Positions 11,607 through 23,150 of a stretch of DNA of 64,000 nucleotides are shown one piece after another. The stretch is from Mercurialis annua (lineage: Eukaryota; Streptophyta; Magnoliopsida; Malpighiales; Euphorbiaceae). Where the stretch lies: NCBI RefSeq assembly GCF_937616625.2, contig NC_065576.1:22284001-22348000 (forward strand). Reading direction: 5' to 3'. Under the pieces are notes generated by a model, which had not been told where the DNA came from, did not search any database, and worked only from the letters and a program-made list of their open reading frames with translations. Within the stretch, counting starts at the first letter, position 1; the number at the start of each line of letters is the position of its first letter. Position numbers and translations under genes: made by a program.

Positions 11607-11922
11607 AAGTGTGAAACTTTAATTAGAGATTAAGATGTATCTTGTATGTGTCGCATGTGTCGTGTGAGTTTTCGATGGAAATTTTATTTGTATCCAGATT
11701 ATAATCGATGTTGTGTTCCTGTGCCTTCTGAATCTGACATGTTTTGATAAAACAGCCATATCTCTCAATTTCACCGTTGGATCGGGCTCATTTTTGGATA
11801 TGCTGTGCACGACATAAAGTTGACCGTTGGATCAATATTTGATGCGATTTGGAGAAGCGATGGAGCGAACAATCGTGCACTCAAGTGCACAAACTTGCAC
11901 TGTGCTATTACGGAATTTCGGC

Positions 11923-11931
11923 TATTTAAAT
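11923..11931 (+). promoter_or_regulatory. TATA-like motif in outer solo LTR
   Basis: TATTTAAAT lies upstream of a leader containing AAACCCTAGCC, then an ATG at 12045 and a splice-donor-like CCAGTAAGTT at 12059-12068. This is the usual order of a plant promoter and 5' leader, and the LTR family may start transcription here. It rests on motifs only. Confidence 0.4.
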
Positions 11932-13665
11932 AGACCTCTTACGATTTTAAAACCCTATTTTGTTCATTCTTTTGTTTTCTAAACTAAACCCTAGCCGTCT
12001 TGTACTCTAGAACGTCATGTGATATCATCTTCATCATTCCTTCAATGCCTCCCAAATCCAGTAAGTTATTAATGTCAATTCTTCGTTATTCTTTCATTTG
12101 ATATCGTTCCAACCGGTTCATAATTGTGTTCATTATTATTTTAGAGTTATGCTGAGATTGGTTTCATCTCAATCTCTAAACTCGTCGTCCTTGGAAATCC
12201 TAAAGCGTCGGAACTGAATTTGGTACGTCAAATTCTCTTGTTTGTTTATTCGTTATGTTGTGTTTTCATGTTGGCCGTTTCTTCCTAAGTGTTGCTGCTG
12301 GCTTGGGTTCTTTGTTTGATCCATTATTCTTAGTGATTTGGGTTTGTTTAGATTGTAAGTGTTGCGAGTCCTTCATTATTGATCCGTTGTTTCAAATCCG
12401 TATCTTTGAGATTTTTGGTTTGGCTTCCATTAATGTGTTTTGGTTCTTATTCTTGGTAATTTGATTGTTTATTCTGTTTGCCATTGGTGATAGGAGCTGC
12501 TGTTTTGTTAGCCTTTGAATTGTTAAGTTAATTGCTAAAGAATTATGGAAGCTTGTTATTTGAAAGTTGGTGTCCATGTTCTCTGTTTCTGTAACTTATG
12601 CTTTTGTGCTTAATGATGAAGTTGGGCGGGAGAGTTGGGCTCAATGCTTATTGGTTTATGTTACTTAATTTCTATTGGATTTTTTTATCTAATGTTGGAT
12701 TATTCATTAACTAAATAAAGGGTTTATAATTTGGTTAATTTATGATTAAGGGTTGTCTTGGGTTTAATTTCTCTTTGTGTCCTTTAGATTGATTATTTCT
12801 TCATAATTGAATTGAATTGAAATTATAATTTAAATGGAAATTATTGACTAGACGTGTCTATTTGACATTTTAAAATTTTATACGTTTTCTTGATTTGCTT
12901 TTATTAAATAAATTGTTAGTAACTATTGGTTACTTGGATTTTAAGATATTGAGTTCCGTTTTAATAATTGATTATTATTTATCAAAGTTATTTCTAATAA
13001 TTATAAACTATGGTTTATAATTGGATATTATATACTTATTTTATCAAAGTTATTTTGGGCTTATAAACTCTGATTTATAGTTTGATAAAATATTTGGGTC
13101 GGGCTAGACTTGGATCGCCCGACATGTGAGGTTAGCTTGGTAGTTATCGGTAACTCGGCTAACCCACTGTTTTGGAAATTGGATTGTTTTATTATTTAAT
13201 GTTATTTAAATAATATTTTCTGAATTGGATTTTAAAGCGAGAACTCAATAGACTTGGCTTGTTTACGTTTGTTGTTTATCTGAGTATGGTGTTTACTCTG
13301 TATTGCTTTACCTTAACTTGTTGTTTGTGCTAGTCCTATGTGGTGTCTAGTACTCTATAGAGTTAGGGTCGTTTTTAATAATTATTTATATTGTTTAGAC
13401 TCGTCGACCGTTCATGCTTCAGAAGTGAACCATGATTAGATTGCTTGCCAGGTTATCACGTGGATTAGCAAGCTGTGAGTTTGTACTTACTATTAACCGC
13501 TTTATTAAGTAAATTGTTATTTTAATATTATAAATATATACTGTATGTATATTTCGAACTGTTTTTCCATTATGGCTATTAGTTGGAACATGCTACCTAA
13601 TGGGCATCAATAGGACTGTGTGCGCACCGGTATTGATATATATATAAGGTATGTGATATATGGTG

Positions 13666-13789
13666 GTAACTCAGTGTGAGCATAGCTCTCGGGACCAGTA
13701 GAGTAACTCGGTGTAGCTCAGCTCTCGGGACTCTAGTTATGGATTAAGAGTGGTCGGTGGTAACTCGGTGTAGCTCAGCTCTCGGGACC
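13666..13789 (+). repeat. Three dispersed copies of a ~29-bp motif in solo LTR
   Basis: The motif starting TAACTC and ending CTCTCGGGAC occurs at 13666-13695, 13704-13731 and 13761-13789. The last two share TAACTCGGTGTAGCTCAGCT exactly, while the first is diverged. Spacers differ in length, so this is a degenerate local repeat. A distantly similar ACTCGG...GGTGTAG block occurs in the 3' LTR at about 29068. Confidence 0.75.
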
Positions 13790-14388
13790 AGGCCTATATG
13801 GATTATGGTTATATTTAGTATTTTGGATTAGGGTTCCAACTATTAAACGTAATGTTCATATTAAATGTTTTAAAAAAAATTAAAGGTTTTCCACTTGATA
13901 AATGTAAAAGTGGTATAAACTTATCTCAATATATCTGACCCCGTTCTTTTCCCAATTTTTCCAGGGTTATGATTTGAGAGAGTCAGCTGATCTCCGTTTC
14001 TTTATTTTCCTCGGAGGTTCCCTTTATTTTAATAAAGTTAATAAACTGATTTATTCTTAGACCGCAGTAGTAACTAGACGTCTTTATTATTATTCTACAT
14101 TGTTTATCGGATTGGTCCGACTGGTTATATATTTTGCTTTGCATGTTACATTAATTATTCTGGTTTATGTTATGCCATGTTTTAGACTCAGAGTTGGTTG
14201 AGCACTTTATAATAAATGTTGTATATTATGAACGGATAGAACTTAGATGAAATCTCGGTTGCCCCCGAGCATTGGTTTTCTTGCAGGTTTATGTAATTGT
14301 TGGTTATACGCAAGGCTAGCTTCGGGTTTTGGTACAACCATACCCATACCCTAGCGCCAGTAACAATTCATGAAAATGGGTCGTGACA

Positions 14389-14393
14389 AAAAC
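14389..14393. repeat. Target-site duplication, right copy (AAAAC)
   Basis: Repeat of 9657-9661 following GGGTCGTGACA. The satellite resumes with GTTACGAAACAAATCC. Confidence 0.93.
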
Positions 14394-17300
14394 GTTACGA
14401 AACAAATCCAAACGTCTCACATTTTTAGCCATTTAAGCCAAACGTTTACAAACGTTACGAAACAAATCCAAACGCTTCACCTTTTTCGCTATTTAAGCCA
14501 AACTTTTTCAAACGTTATGAAACATATCCAAATGTTTCCCCATTTTAGCGATTGAAGCCGAACCTTTACAAACGTTACGAAACTAATCCGAACGTTTCCC
14601 CTTTTTTGCGATTTAAGCCAAACGTTTACAAACATTACAAAACAAATCAAAATGTTTCATCTTTTTAGCGATTTAAGCCAAGAGTTTACAAACGTTATGA
14701 AACAAATCCAAACGTTTCCCCTTTTTAGCAATTTAGGCCAAACATTTAAAACGTTACAAAACAAATCCAAACATTTCACATTTTTCGCGATTTAAGCCAA
14801 ACGTTTACAAACGTTACGAAACAAATCAAAACGTTTCACCTTTTTAGCACTTTAAGCAAAACGTTTACAAACGTTACGAAATAAATCCAAACTTTTCCCC
14901 TTTTTAGCGATTTAAACCAAACGTTTACAAACATTACGAAACAAATCCAAACGTTTCCCCTTTTTAGCGATTTAAGCCAAACGTGTACAAACGTTACGAA
15001 ACAAATCCAAACGTTTCTCCTTTTAAGAGATTGAAGAAAAACGTTTACAAACATTACAAAACAAAACCAAACGTTTCACCTTTTTAGCGATTTAAGCCAA
15101 ATGTTTACAAACGTTATGAAACGAATCCAAACGTTTCACCTTTTTAGCGATATAAGCAAAACATTTACAAAAATTACGAAACAAAACCAAACGTGTATAA
15201 AAGTTACGAAACAAAGCCAAACATTTCAACTTTTTAGCTATTGAAGCTTGACATTTACAAACGTAACAAATACAATCCAGACGTTTACCTTATTAGCGAT
15301 TTAAGCCAAATATTTAAAACGTTACAAACGAATCCAAACGTTTCATCTTTTTAGCGATTTAAGCGAAACGTTTACAAAAGTTAGAAAACAAATCCAAACA
15401 TTTCACTTTTTTAGCCATTTAAGCCAAATGTTAAAAACGTTACGAAACCAATCAAAACGTTTAAATGGTTACGAAACAAATCCAAATGTTTCACATTTTT
15501 AGCGATTTAAGCGAAACGTTTACAAACGTTACGAAACAAAACCAAATGTTTCCCCATTAAAGCGATTTCAGCCAAACATTTACCAACGTCACGAAACAAA
15601 TCCGAACGTTTCACCTTTTTAGCGATTTAAGCAAAACGTTTACAAACAATTTAAAACAAATCCAAACGTTTCCCCTTTTTAGCGATTTAAGCCAAACGTT
15701 TACAAACGTTACGAAACAAAACCAAACCTTTAACGTTTTTAGCGATTTAAGCTTAACGTTTACAAATGTTACGAAGCCAATCCAAAAGTTTACCTTTTTA
15801 GCGAGTTAAACCAAACATTTAAAACATTATAAAACAAATCCAAACATTTCACCTTTTTAGCAAGTTAAGCCAAATGTTTAATACGATACGAAACCAATCC
15901 AAACGTTTAAAACGTTAAGAAACAAATCCAAACGTTTCCCATTTTTAGCGATTTTAGCCAAACGTTTCACCTTTTTAGCGATTTAAGCCAAACATTTACA
16001 AACATCACGAAACCAATCCAAACGTTTACAAACATTACGAAACAAATCCAAACGTTTCAACTTTTTAGCGATTTAAGTCAAACGTTTACAAATGTTACAA
16101 GACAAATCCAAAAGTTTCATCTTTTTAGAGATTTAAGCCAAACGTTTATAAACATTATGAAACAAATTAGAATGTATCACCTTTTTAGCGATTTAAGTGA
16201 AATGTTTACAGACGTTACGAAAGAAAACCAAATGTTTCACATTTTAGCGATTTAAGCCAAACGTTTACAAACGTTACGAAAAAAATCCAAAAGTTTCACT
16301 TTTTTAGCGATTTAAACCAAACGTTTACAAACGTTATGAATTAAAACCAAACGTTTCACCTTTTTAGCAATTTAAGCCAAATGTTTACAAACGTTATAAA
16401 ATAAATCCAAACATTTCACCTTTTGAGCGATTTAATCCAAACGTTTACAAACTTTACGAAACAAAAACAAACGTTTCACATTTGTAGCGATTTAGGCCAA
16501 ACGTTTAAAACGTTACGAAACCAATCTAAACGTTTAAAACAATACAAAACAAAACCAAATGTTTCACCTTTTTAGCGATTTAAGTCAAACGTTGAAAAAC
16601 TTTACGAAACAAATCCAAACATTTCACCTCTTAGCGATTGAAGCGAAAGGCTTACAAACGTTAAGAAACAAATCCAAATGTTTCACCTTTTTAGTGATTA
16701 AAGCCAACTGTTTACAAACGTTACGAAAGAAATACAAACGTTTCACCTTTTTAACGATTTAAGCCAAATGTTTACAAACGTTACGAAACAAATACAAACG
16801 TTTCACCTTTTTAGCGATTTATGCCAAATGTTTACAAACGTTACGAAACAAACCTAAACGTTTCACCTTTTAAGCGATTTAAGACAAACATTTAAAACGT
16901 TACGAAACTAATCCAAACGTTTAAAACATTACGAAACTAATCCAAATGTCTCACATTTTTTAGCGATTGAAGGCAAACGTTTAGAAGCGTGACGAAATAA
17001 AATCAAACGTTTCACTTTTTTAGCGATTTAAGCCAAACGTTTACAAACGTCAAGAAACAAATCCAAACGTTTCGCCTTTTTAGGGATTTAAGCCAGATGT
17101 TTAAACCGTTACTAAACCAATCGAAACGTTGTAGCGTTACGAAACCAATCCAAACATTCCACCCTTTTAGCGATTTCAACCAAACGTTTAAACGTTACGA
17201 AACAAATACAAACGATTAATACGTTGCGAAACAAATCCAAACATTTCACCTATTCAGCAATTTAAGCCAAATGTTTACAAACGTTACGAAACAAATCCAA

Positions 17301-18837
17301 ATGTTTCATCTTTTTAGTGATTTAATCCAAACGTTTAAAACGTTACAAAACAAATCCATACGTTTAACCTTTTAGTGATTTTAGCTAAACGTTTACAAAC
17401 GTTACAAAACAAATCAAAATGTTTCACCTTTTTAGCGATTTATGCCAAACGTTTACAAACGCTACGAAAGAAATCCAAACGTTTCACCTTTTTAGTAATT
17501 TAGGCCAAATATTTAAAACGTTACAAAACCAATCCAAACGTTTAAAACGTTTCGAAACAAATAAAAACGTTTCACCTTTTTAGAGATTTAAGCCAAACAT
17601 TTACAAACATTATGAAACAAATCCAAACGTTTCACATTTTTAGCGATTTAAGCCAAATGTTTACAAACGTTGCGAAGCAAATCCAAACGTTTCCCCTTTT
17701 TAGCAATTTAATCCAAACGTTTGCAAACGTTACGAAACAAATCCAAACGTTTTCCCTTTTTAGCGATTTAAGCCAAACATTTACAAACGTTACAAAACAA
17801 ATCCGAACGTTTCCCTTTTTTAGCAATTTTAGCCAAACGTTTAGTAATGTTACAAACAAATCCAAACGTTTCACCTTTTTAGCAATTTAAGCCAAATGTT
17901 TACAAACGTTACGAAACAAATCGAAACGTTTCCCTTTTTTAGCGATTTATGTCAAACTTTTAAAATGTTATGAAACAAATCCAAACTTTTAAAATGTTAC
18001 GAAACAAATCCAAACGTTTAACCTTTTTAGCGATTTAAGCCAAACATTTCAAACGTTACTAAATAAATCCAAACATTTCACCTTTTTAGCGATTTAAGCC
18101 GAACGTTTACAAACGCTACGAAACAAATCCAAACATTTCAAATTTTTAGCGATTTAAGCCAAACGTTTAAAACGTTACAGAAACCAATCCAAACTTTAAA
18201 ACGTAATGAAAAAAATCCAAACATTTTTCTTTTTAGCAATTTAAGCTAAACGTTTACAAACGTTACGAAACAAATCCAATCATTCACCTTTTTAGCGATT
18301 TAAGCCAAACGTTTTAAACGTTACAAAACAAATCCAAACGTTTTACCTTTTTAGCGATTTAAGCCAAACGTTACGAAACAAATCCAAATGTTTCCCCTTT
18401 TTAAAAATTTAGGCCTAACATTTAAAACGTTACAAAACCAATACAAACGTTTAAAACGATACGAAACAAATCAAAACATTTCACCTTTTTAGCGATTTAA
18501 GCCAAACGTTTACAAACGCGACGAAACAAATCCAAACGTTTCACCTTTTTAGCGATTTAAGCCAAACATTTCCAAATGTTACGAATTAAAACCAAATGTT
18601 TCACCTTATTAGCTATCTAAGCCAAACGTTTACAAAAGTTACGAAACAAATCCAAAACGTTTCACCTTTGAAGCGATCTCAGCCAAACGTTTACAAACGT
18701 TACGAAACAAAACAAAACGCTTCACATTTTTTGCGATTTAAGCCAATTTAAAACTTTATAAAACCAATCCAAACGTTTAAAAAGTTACGAAACAAATCCA
18801 AACGTTTCACCTTTTTACCGATATAAGCCAACGTTTA

Positions 18838-18842
18838 AAAAC
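18838..18842. other. Empty-site paralogue of the solo-LTR insertion
   Basis: The context here (ACGTTTAAAAACGTTACGAA, preceded by TTTTTACCGATATAAGCCA and followed by ACGTCTCACATTTTTAGCC) matches the two flanks of the solo LTR (9620-9661 and 14389-14440) joined at one AAAAC. It is an uninterrupted copy of the pre-insertion sequence within the same array. Confidence 0.88.
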
Positions 18843-20695
18843 GTTACGAAACAAATCCAAACGTCTCACATTTTTAGCCATTTAAGCCAAACGTTACGAA
18901 ACAAATCCAAACGCTTCACCTTTTTAGCTATTTAAGCCAAACTTTTACAAACGTTATGAAACATATCCAAATGTTTCCCCATTTTAGCGATTGAAGCCGA
19001 ACCTTTACAAACGTTACGAAACAAATAGGAACGTTTCCCCTTTTTTGCGATTTAAGCCAAACGTTTACAAACATTACAAAACAAATCAAAATGTTTCATC
19101 TTTTTAGCGATTTAAGCCAAGCGTTTACAAACGTTACGAAACAAATCCAAACGTTCCCCTTTTTAGCAATTTCGGCCAAACATTTAAAACGTTACAAAAC
19201 AAATCCAAACGTTTCACATTTTTCGTGATTTATGCCAAACGTTTACAAACGTTACGAAACAAATCAAAACGTTGCACCTTTTTAGCAATTTAAGCCAAAC
19301 GTTTACAAACGTTACGAAATAAATCCAAACTTTTCCCCTTTTTAGCGATTTAAACTAAACGTTTACAAACATTACGAAACGAATCCAAACGTTTCACCTT
19401 TTTAGCGATTTAAGCGAAACGTTTGCAAAAGTTAGAAAACAAATCCAAACATTTCACTTTTTTAGTGATTTAAGCCAAATGTTAAAAACGTTACGAAACC
19501 AATCAAAACGTTTAAAACGTTACGAAACAAATCCAAATGTTTCACATTTTTAGCGATTTGAGCCACACGTTTACAAACGTTACGAAACAAAACCAAATGT
19601 TTCCCCATTAAAGCGATTTCAGCCAAACATTTACAAATGTCACGAAACAAATCTGAACGTTTCACTTTTTTAGCGATTTAAACCAAACGTTTACAAACGT
19701 TATGAAACAAATCCAAACTTTTCACCTTTCTAGCGATTTAAGCCAAACGTTTACAAACGTTACGAAACAAAACCAAACCTTTAACGTTTTTAGCGATTTA
19801 AGCCGAACGTTTACAAATGTTACGAAAGAAAACCAAATGTTTCAACTTTTTAGCTATTGAAGCCAAACGTTTACAAACGTTACGAAACCAATCCAAACAT
19901 TTACCTTTTAGCGAGTTAAGCCAAACATTTAAAACGTTATAAAACAAATCCAAACATTTCACCTTTTAAGCAATTTAAGCCAAATGTTTAATACATTACG
20001 AAACCAATCTAAACGTTTAAAACGTTAAAAAACAAATCCAAATGTTTCCCATTTTTAGCGATTTTAGCCAAACGTTTCACCTTTTTAGTGATTTCAGCCA
20101 AACATTTATAAACATCACGAAACCAATCCAAATGTTTATAAACGTTACGAAACAAAAACAAACGTTTCAACTTTTTAGAGATTTAAGCCAAATGTTTACA
20201 AACGTTACAAAAAAAATCCAAACGTTTCATCTTTTTAGAAATTTAAGCCAAACGTTTATAAACATTATGAAACAAATCAGAATGTATCACATTTTTAGCG
20301 ATTTAAGTCAAACGGTTACAAACGTTACGAAACCAATTCAAACGTTTCACCTTTTTAAGGATTTATGCCAAACGTTTACAAATGTTACGAAACAAATCCA
20401 AACGTTTCACCTTTTTAGCGATTTAAGCCAAACGTTTAAAAACGTTACGAAACAAATCCAAAAGTTTCCCCTTGTAACACCCCGTATTTTACTGATTAGT
20501 TTTGATGAATTTTCTGATGTTGTTTTGATTTTTCAAAATCATGTTTTGACTCGTGTGACTTTTGGTATGTCGTTTGGACTTATTTGTTTGTGACTTGGAC
20601 CTACGAGATCGACTTTGGGCTTAAAATCGAGTCGATATGCGTTAGAGGAGTTTTGGGCGTGCCGGAGGAAATTCTAATTCTAATAATGTGAATTC

Positions 20696-20785
20696 AAAAA
20701 AAATTAGTTTGATTTTTATTAAGATTAAAAGTATCATTATAAAAAAAATTAGTTTGATTTTTATTAAGATTAAAAATATCATTAC
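20696..20785 (+). repeat. 45-bp tandem duplication in 5' LTR
   Basis: 20696-20740 is repeated at 20741-20785 with two substitutions. Each unit starts with eight A residues and contains TTAGTTTGATTTTTATTAAG. It lies in AT-rich U3, upstream of the TATA-like motif. Confidence 0.88.
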
Positions 20786-20911
20786 TAATAAAATATTTAT
20801 AAAGAATAAATTTGTTTTTCTTTTTAAATTAAAAATAATATTATTAATAAAATATTTTCGAAGGGTAAGCTTGTAATTGTATTTAAAAAAAAACCCTAAT
20901 CTAACTAATTG

Positions 20912-20919
20912 TATATAAG
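20912..20919 (+). promoter_or_regulatory. TATA box candidate of 5' LTR
   Basis: TATATAAG follows an AAACCCTAATC segment and precedes GACTTTTAAC. It lies about 440 bp into the LTR and is the best TATA match in its left part. Motif evidence only. Confidence 0.45.
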
Positions 20920-22899
20920 ACTTTTAACTATTCTTGGGTATAACAACACCGGAAAAAAAAAAGAGAAACATCACTTTTCTGCCGCCATGTTATTTATATT
21001 CTTCTTTTAAAGTATTATCATTCTCTCCATTTGTCTTAAGATTCATGATTTGTTTGAACAAGTAATGGATGTCAATATCTTAATTAAGATAATTATACTT
21101 GTTATTGTTTACATATTTGTTGTGGCTTTAAATTCCATTGATATGGCACGGTTTCCTAGGTGAAACACCAAATTCTGAAACAAGTAATGGGTTTTAATCA
21201 AAATGTCATGTTGTTCAATTATTTAATTAAGTCAAGACAAATCACATTAATCCAAATTAAGCTCCTCTATGTTTCATTAACATTGCTACACTTTTATTAT
21301 CAATTGCTTTCGGCAGATTATTCTCTGTACATACTATTTTCTTGATTTTCGTTCTACATTTTTATTTTATTTTTTTAAAAAGTGATAATACTCAAAACAT
21401 ATTTAATTCTTTTAAAAGTGATTTTCGGTGCAATGTTTGTTTTATTATTTCAAAAGTTATATTGCACTTTAAATTTTATGTGATTCATTTTATAGTACAA
21501 GTTTTGGCATTTGTAGACAAATTGTAGTAAATTTTTGTATTAATTGTGTAGGTGATTTTGAAATAAGTTTATATCTGAATTGTTTTTGAAAAGTGTATAT
21601 ATGTTTGATATATTTCTAATCTACATGAATTTGGAAGTTGGAATCTTATTCGTTTTGGTATGTGTTGGCTATTTCTACAAGCTAGCTAGTTTACGCTTAT
21701 GTGAGTTTTAAGCTAATTTGAGTTCCCTTATTTTATAAATTGAACATTGATTTATTTAAGTCTTTTGAATATATTTATAAACTAATTTTACTCTGGTTGG
21801 ACGTTTGGGTCGGGTTAGACTTGGATCGCCCGACATGTGAGGTCGATCCTGATAATTATGGTATCTTATTGACTCACTACCTTGGAATTATGAACATTGG
21901 TTTATACTTTATTTAAGTTATTAAAATAATTTCGGACAATGTTTTAAAAAAGGGAACTCAACTAGGCTTAGCTTGTTGTTTGATTTCAGGATGTTAAATG
22001 TTATGCTGTGATATTTACAGTGGTGTGTACTTTGGATTGTATTGAGATGCTAGTCCTATGTGGTGTCTAGTATTCTTAGAATTAGGGGTTGAATGTATTT
22101 TAACTTATATATTGTTTTAGACCCGTCGACTGCTCGTGCAACAGAGTCTACGCAAGGTTAGCTGTTTGCCAAGATTCACGTGGATAAGCAAGCAGTGAGT
22201 TTGTAATACTATTTACCGCTTTATTAAGTACCGCATCATATTTTAATATTATAAATGCTTTTGAACTGTTTTTACGGATTATGGATCTGAATTGAAACAA
22301 TCTGCTCGATAGGCTTATATCGAGACTGTATGCACCGGTAAGTACTCTGGGAATCGGCACACTAAAGTCTTGCTTACGCTGGTATATATATATGACGAGT
22401 ATTTGTTACCGTCCACTCTAGGTTTATCAGTATGCTATGTCATACTTACGTTGGGATCATTTCAATACTGTTTTCCATAATCATATTATATTAGTATAAA
22501 ATGATTTTGATTTAAGGGTTCTAAACTTAATAAATGTAAATAGTATTGCGAACTCATCTCAGTATATCTGACCCCATTGTTTTCCCAAATTTTCCAGGTT
22601 TATGATTTGAAAGCTGGTCCACTCCGATTCTTTTGATTCTTCGGAGGTTTTTATGTTATTTAAACTAGTTACTGTTTTCGAACTCTTAGACCGCAGTAGA
22701 ACTAGTTTATATATTACATTTATTATTACACTTTTGGATTGTCGATTTGATCGATTATTTATATTGGCATGACTACTCTGAATTATTTTATATATTATAT
22801 TTAAGGCATGTTGTTGAGAATTTTGGATATTTTAATTATTTATATTAGAACTGTAATATAAATTGTTAGACTTAGGTTGGAGTTTCGGTTGTAATATAA

Positions 22900-23133
22900 A
22901 TTGTAAGACCCTAGCTATGGCGAATCATGTTGTAAAGATTTTCAGATGAGTAATATAAGATTCTGATATTTATTAATAAAATGTTTAAACGAGCTTTCTG
23001 AAAACGTTTTATATATAATGATATGTTTTTAACATTTGAAAAATTAATAACGGTTTTAGGCTTGCTACGGGTTTCGGAGCTACCACTCCCATTCCCTAGC
23101 GCCGGTCGCGGCTCAATAATTTGGGTCGTGACA
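22900..23133 (+). repeat. Shared LTR tail, 5' copy
   Basis: These 234 bp, beginning ATTGTAAGACCCTAGC and ending GTCGTGACA, match 29624-29857 with only two substitutions seen (G to A in TATAATGATA/TATAATAATA, and GGTCGCGG/GGTCACGG). Upstream of this point the two LTRs do not align. The end of the segment (GGCTTGCTACGGGTTTCGG onward) is also related to the end of the solo LTR, so the tail is native to family A. Confidence 0.92.
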
Positions 23134-23137
23134 ATTG

Positions 23138-23150
23138 TGGTATTAGAGCA
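23138..23150 (+). other. Primer-binding site, initiator-Met tRNA type
   Basis: TGGTATTAGAGCA follows the 5' LTR after a 4-bp spacer. The usual plant PBS complementary to initiator-Met tRNA is TGGTATCAGAGC, so one C-to-T change is present. It fixes the orientation and the 3' limit of the 5' LTR. Confidence 0.88.

Larger units (their letters stand above)
9662..14388 (+). mobile_element. Solo LTR of a Ty3/gypsy-like retrotransposon
   Basis: The insertion begins TGTAATATCCCGTATTTTT and ends GGGTCGTGACA, the TG...CA form of an LTR, and is flanked by the 5-bp TSD AAAAC. Without the nested element and its extra TSD it is about 2.84 kb. No internal domain, PBS or PPT is present, so it is best read as a solo LTR left by LTR-LTR recombination. 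Its right part (about 13090-14388) is clearly related to the 5' LTR at 20473-23133: both carry a block with GACTTGGATCGCCCGACATG, a GCTAGTCCTATGTGGTGTCT block, a CCGCTTTATTAAGTA block, and an ATATCTGACCCC block just upstream of the polypyrimidine/CAGG motif. The + orientation follows from this match. Short open frames inside (for example 12255-12464) have no recognisable protein similarity. Confidence 0.88.
14389..20472 (+). repeat. Satellite array, block 2
   Basis: The same 60-bp satellite in the same orientation and register as block 1. Two related long units lie end to end: 14394-18842 and 18843-20472, with an initial offset of 4449 bp, the second shortened by internal deletions and cut by the retroelement. 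The first unit is also homologous to block 1: the run of odd monomers at about 4738-4941 recurs at 16559-16762, and about 5720-5980 recurs at 17612-17890. No gene is present. The open frame from 20042 to 20593 runs from satellite into the LTR and is an artefact of that junction. Confidence 0.96.
20473..23133 (+). mobile_element. 5' LTR (family A), 2661 bp
   Basis: Starts TGTAACACCCCGTATTTT directly after satellite and ends GGGTCGTGACA, followed after 4 bp by the PBS. It is related along much of its right half to the solo LTR at 9662-14388. A TATA-like TATATAAG lies at 20912-20919. The last 234 bp (22900-23133) are almost identical to 29624-29857. Short open frames inside are AT-rich chance frames. 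Confidence 0.87.

Noticed and set aside
11000..12000. Telomere-type AAACCCTA words (near 11090 and 11985)
   Set aside because: Single occurrences only, with no tandem run. AAACCCTA also occurs as an ordinary promoter or leader motif in plants.
20042..20593. Longest open frame of the window (183 codons, plus strand)
   Set aside because: Its first three quarters translate the satellite and the rest translates the start of the 5' LTR across the insertion point. It has no domain and no plausible conserved product.
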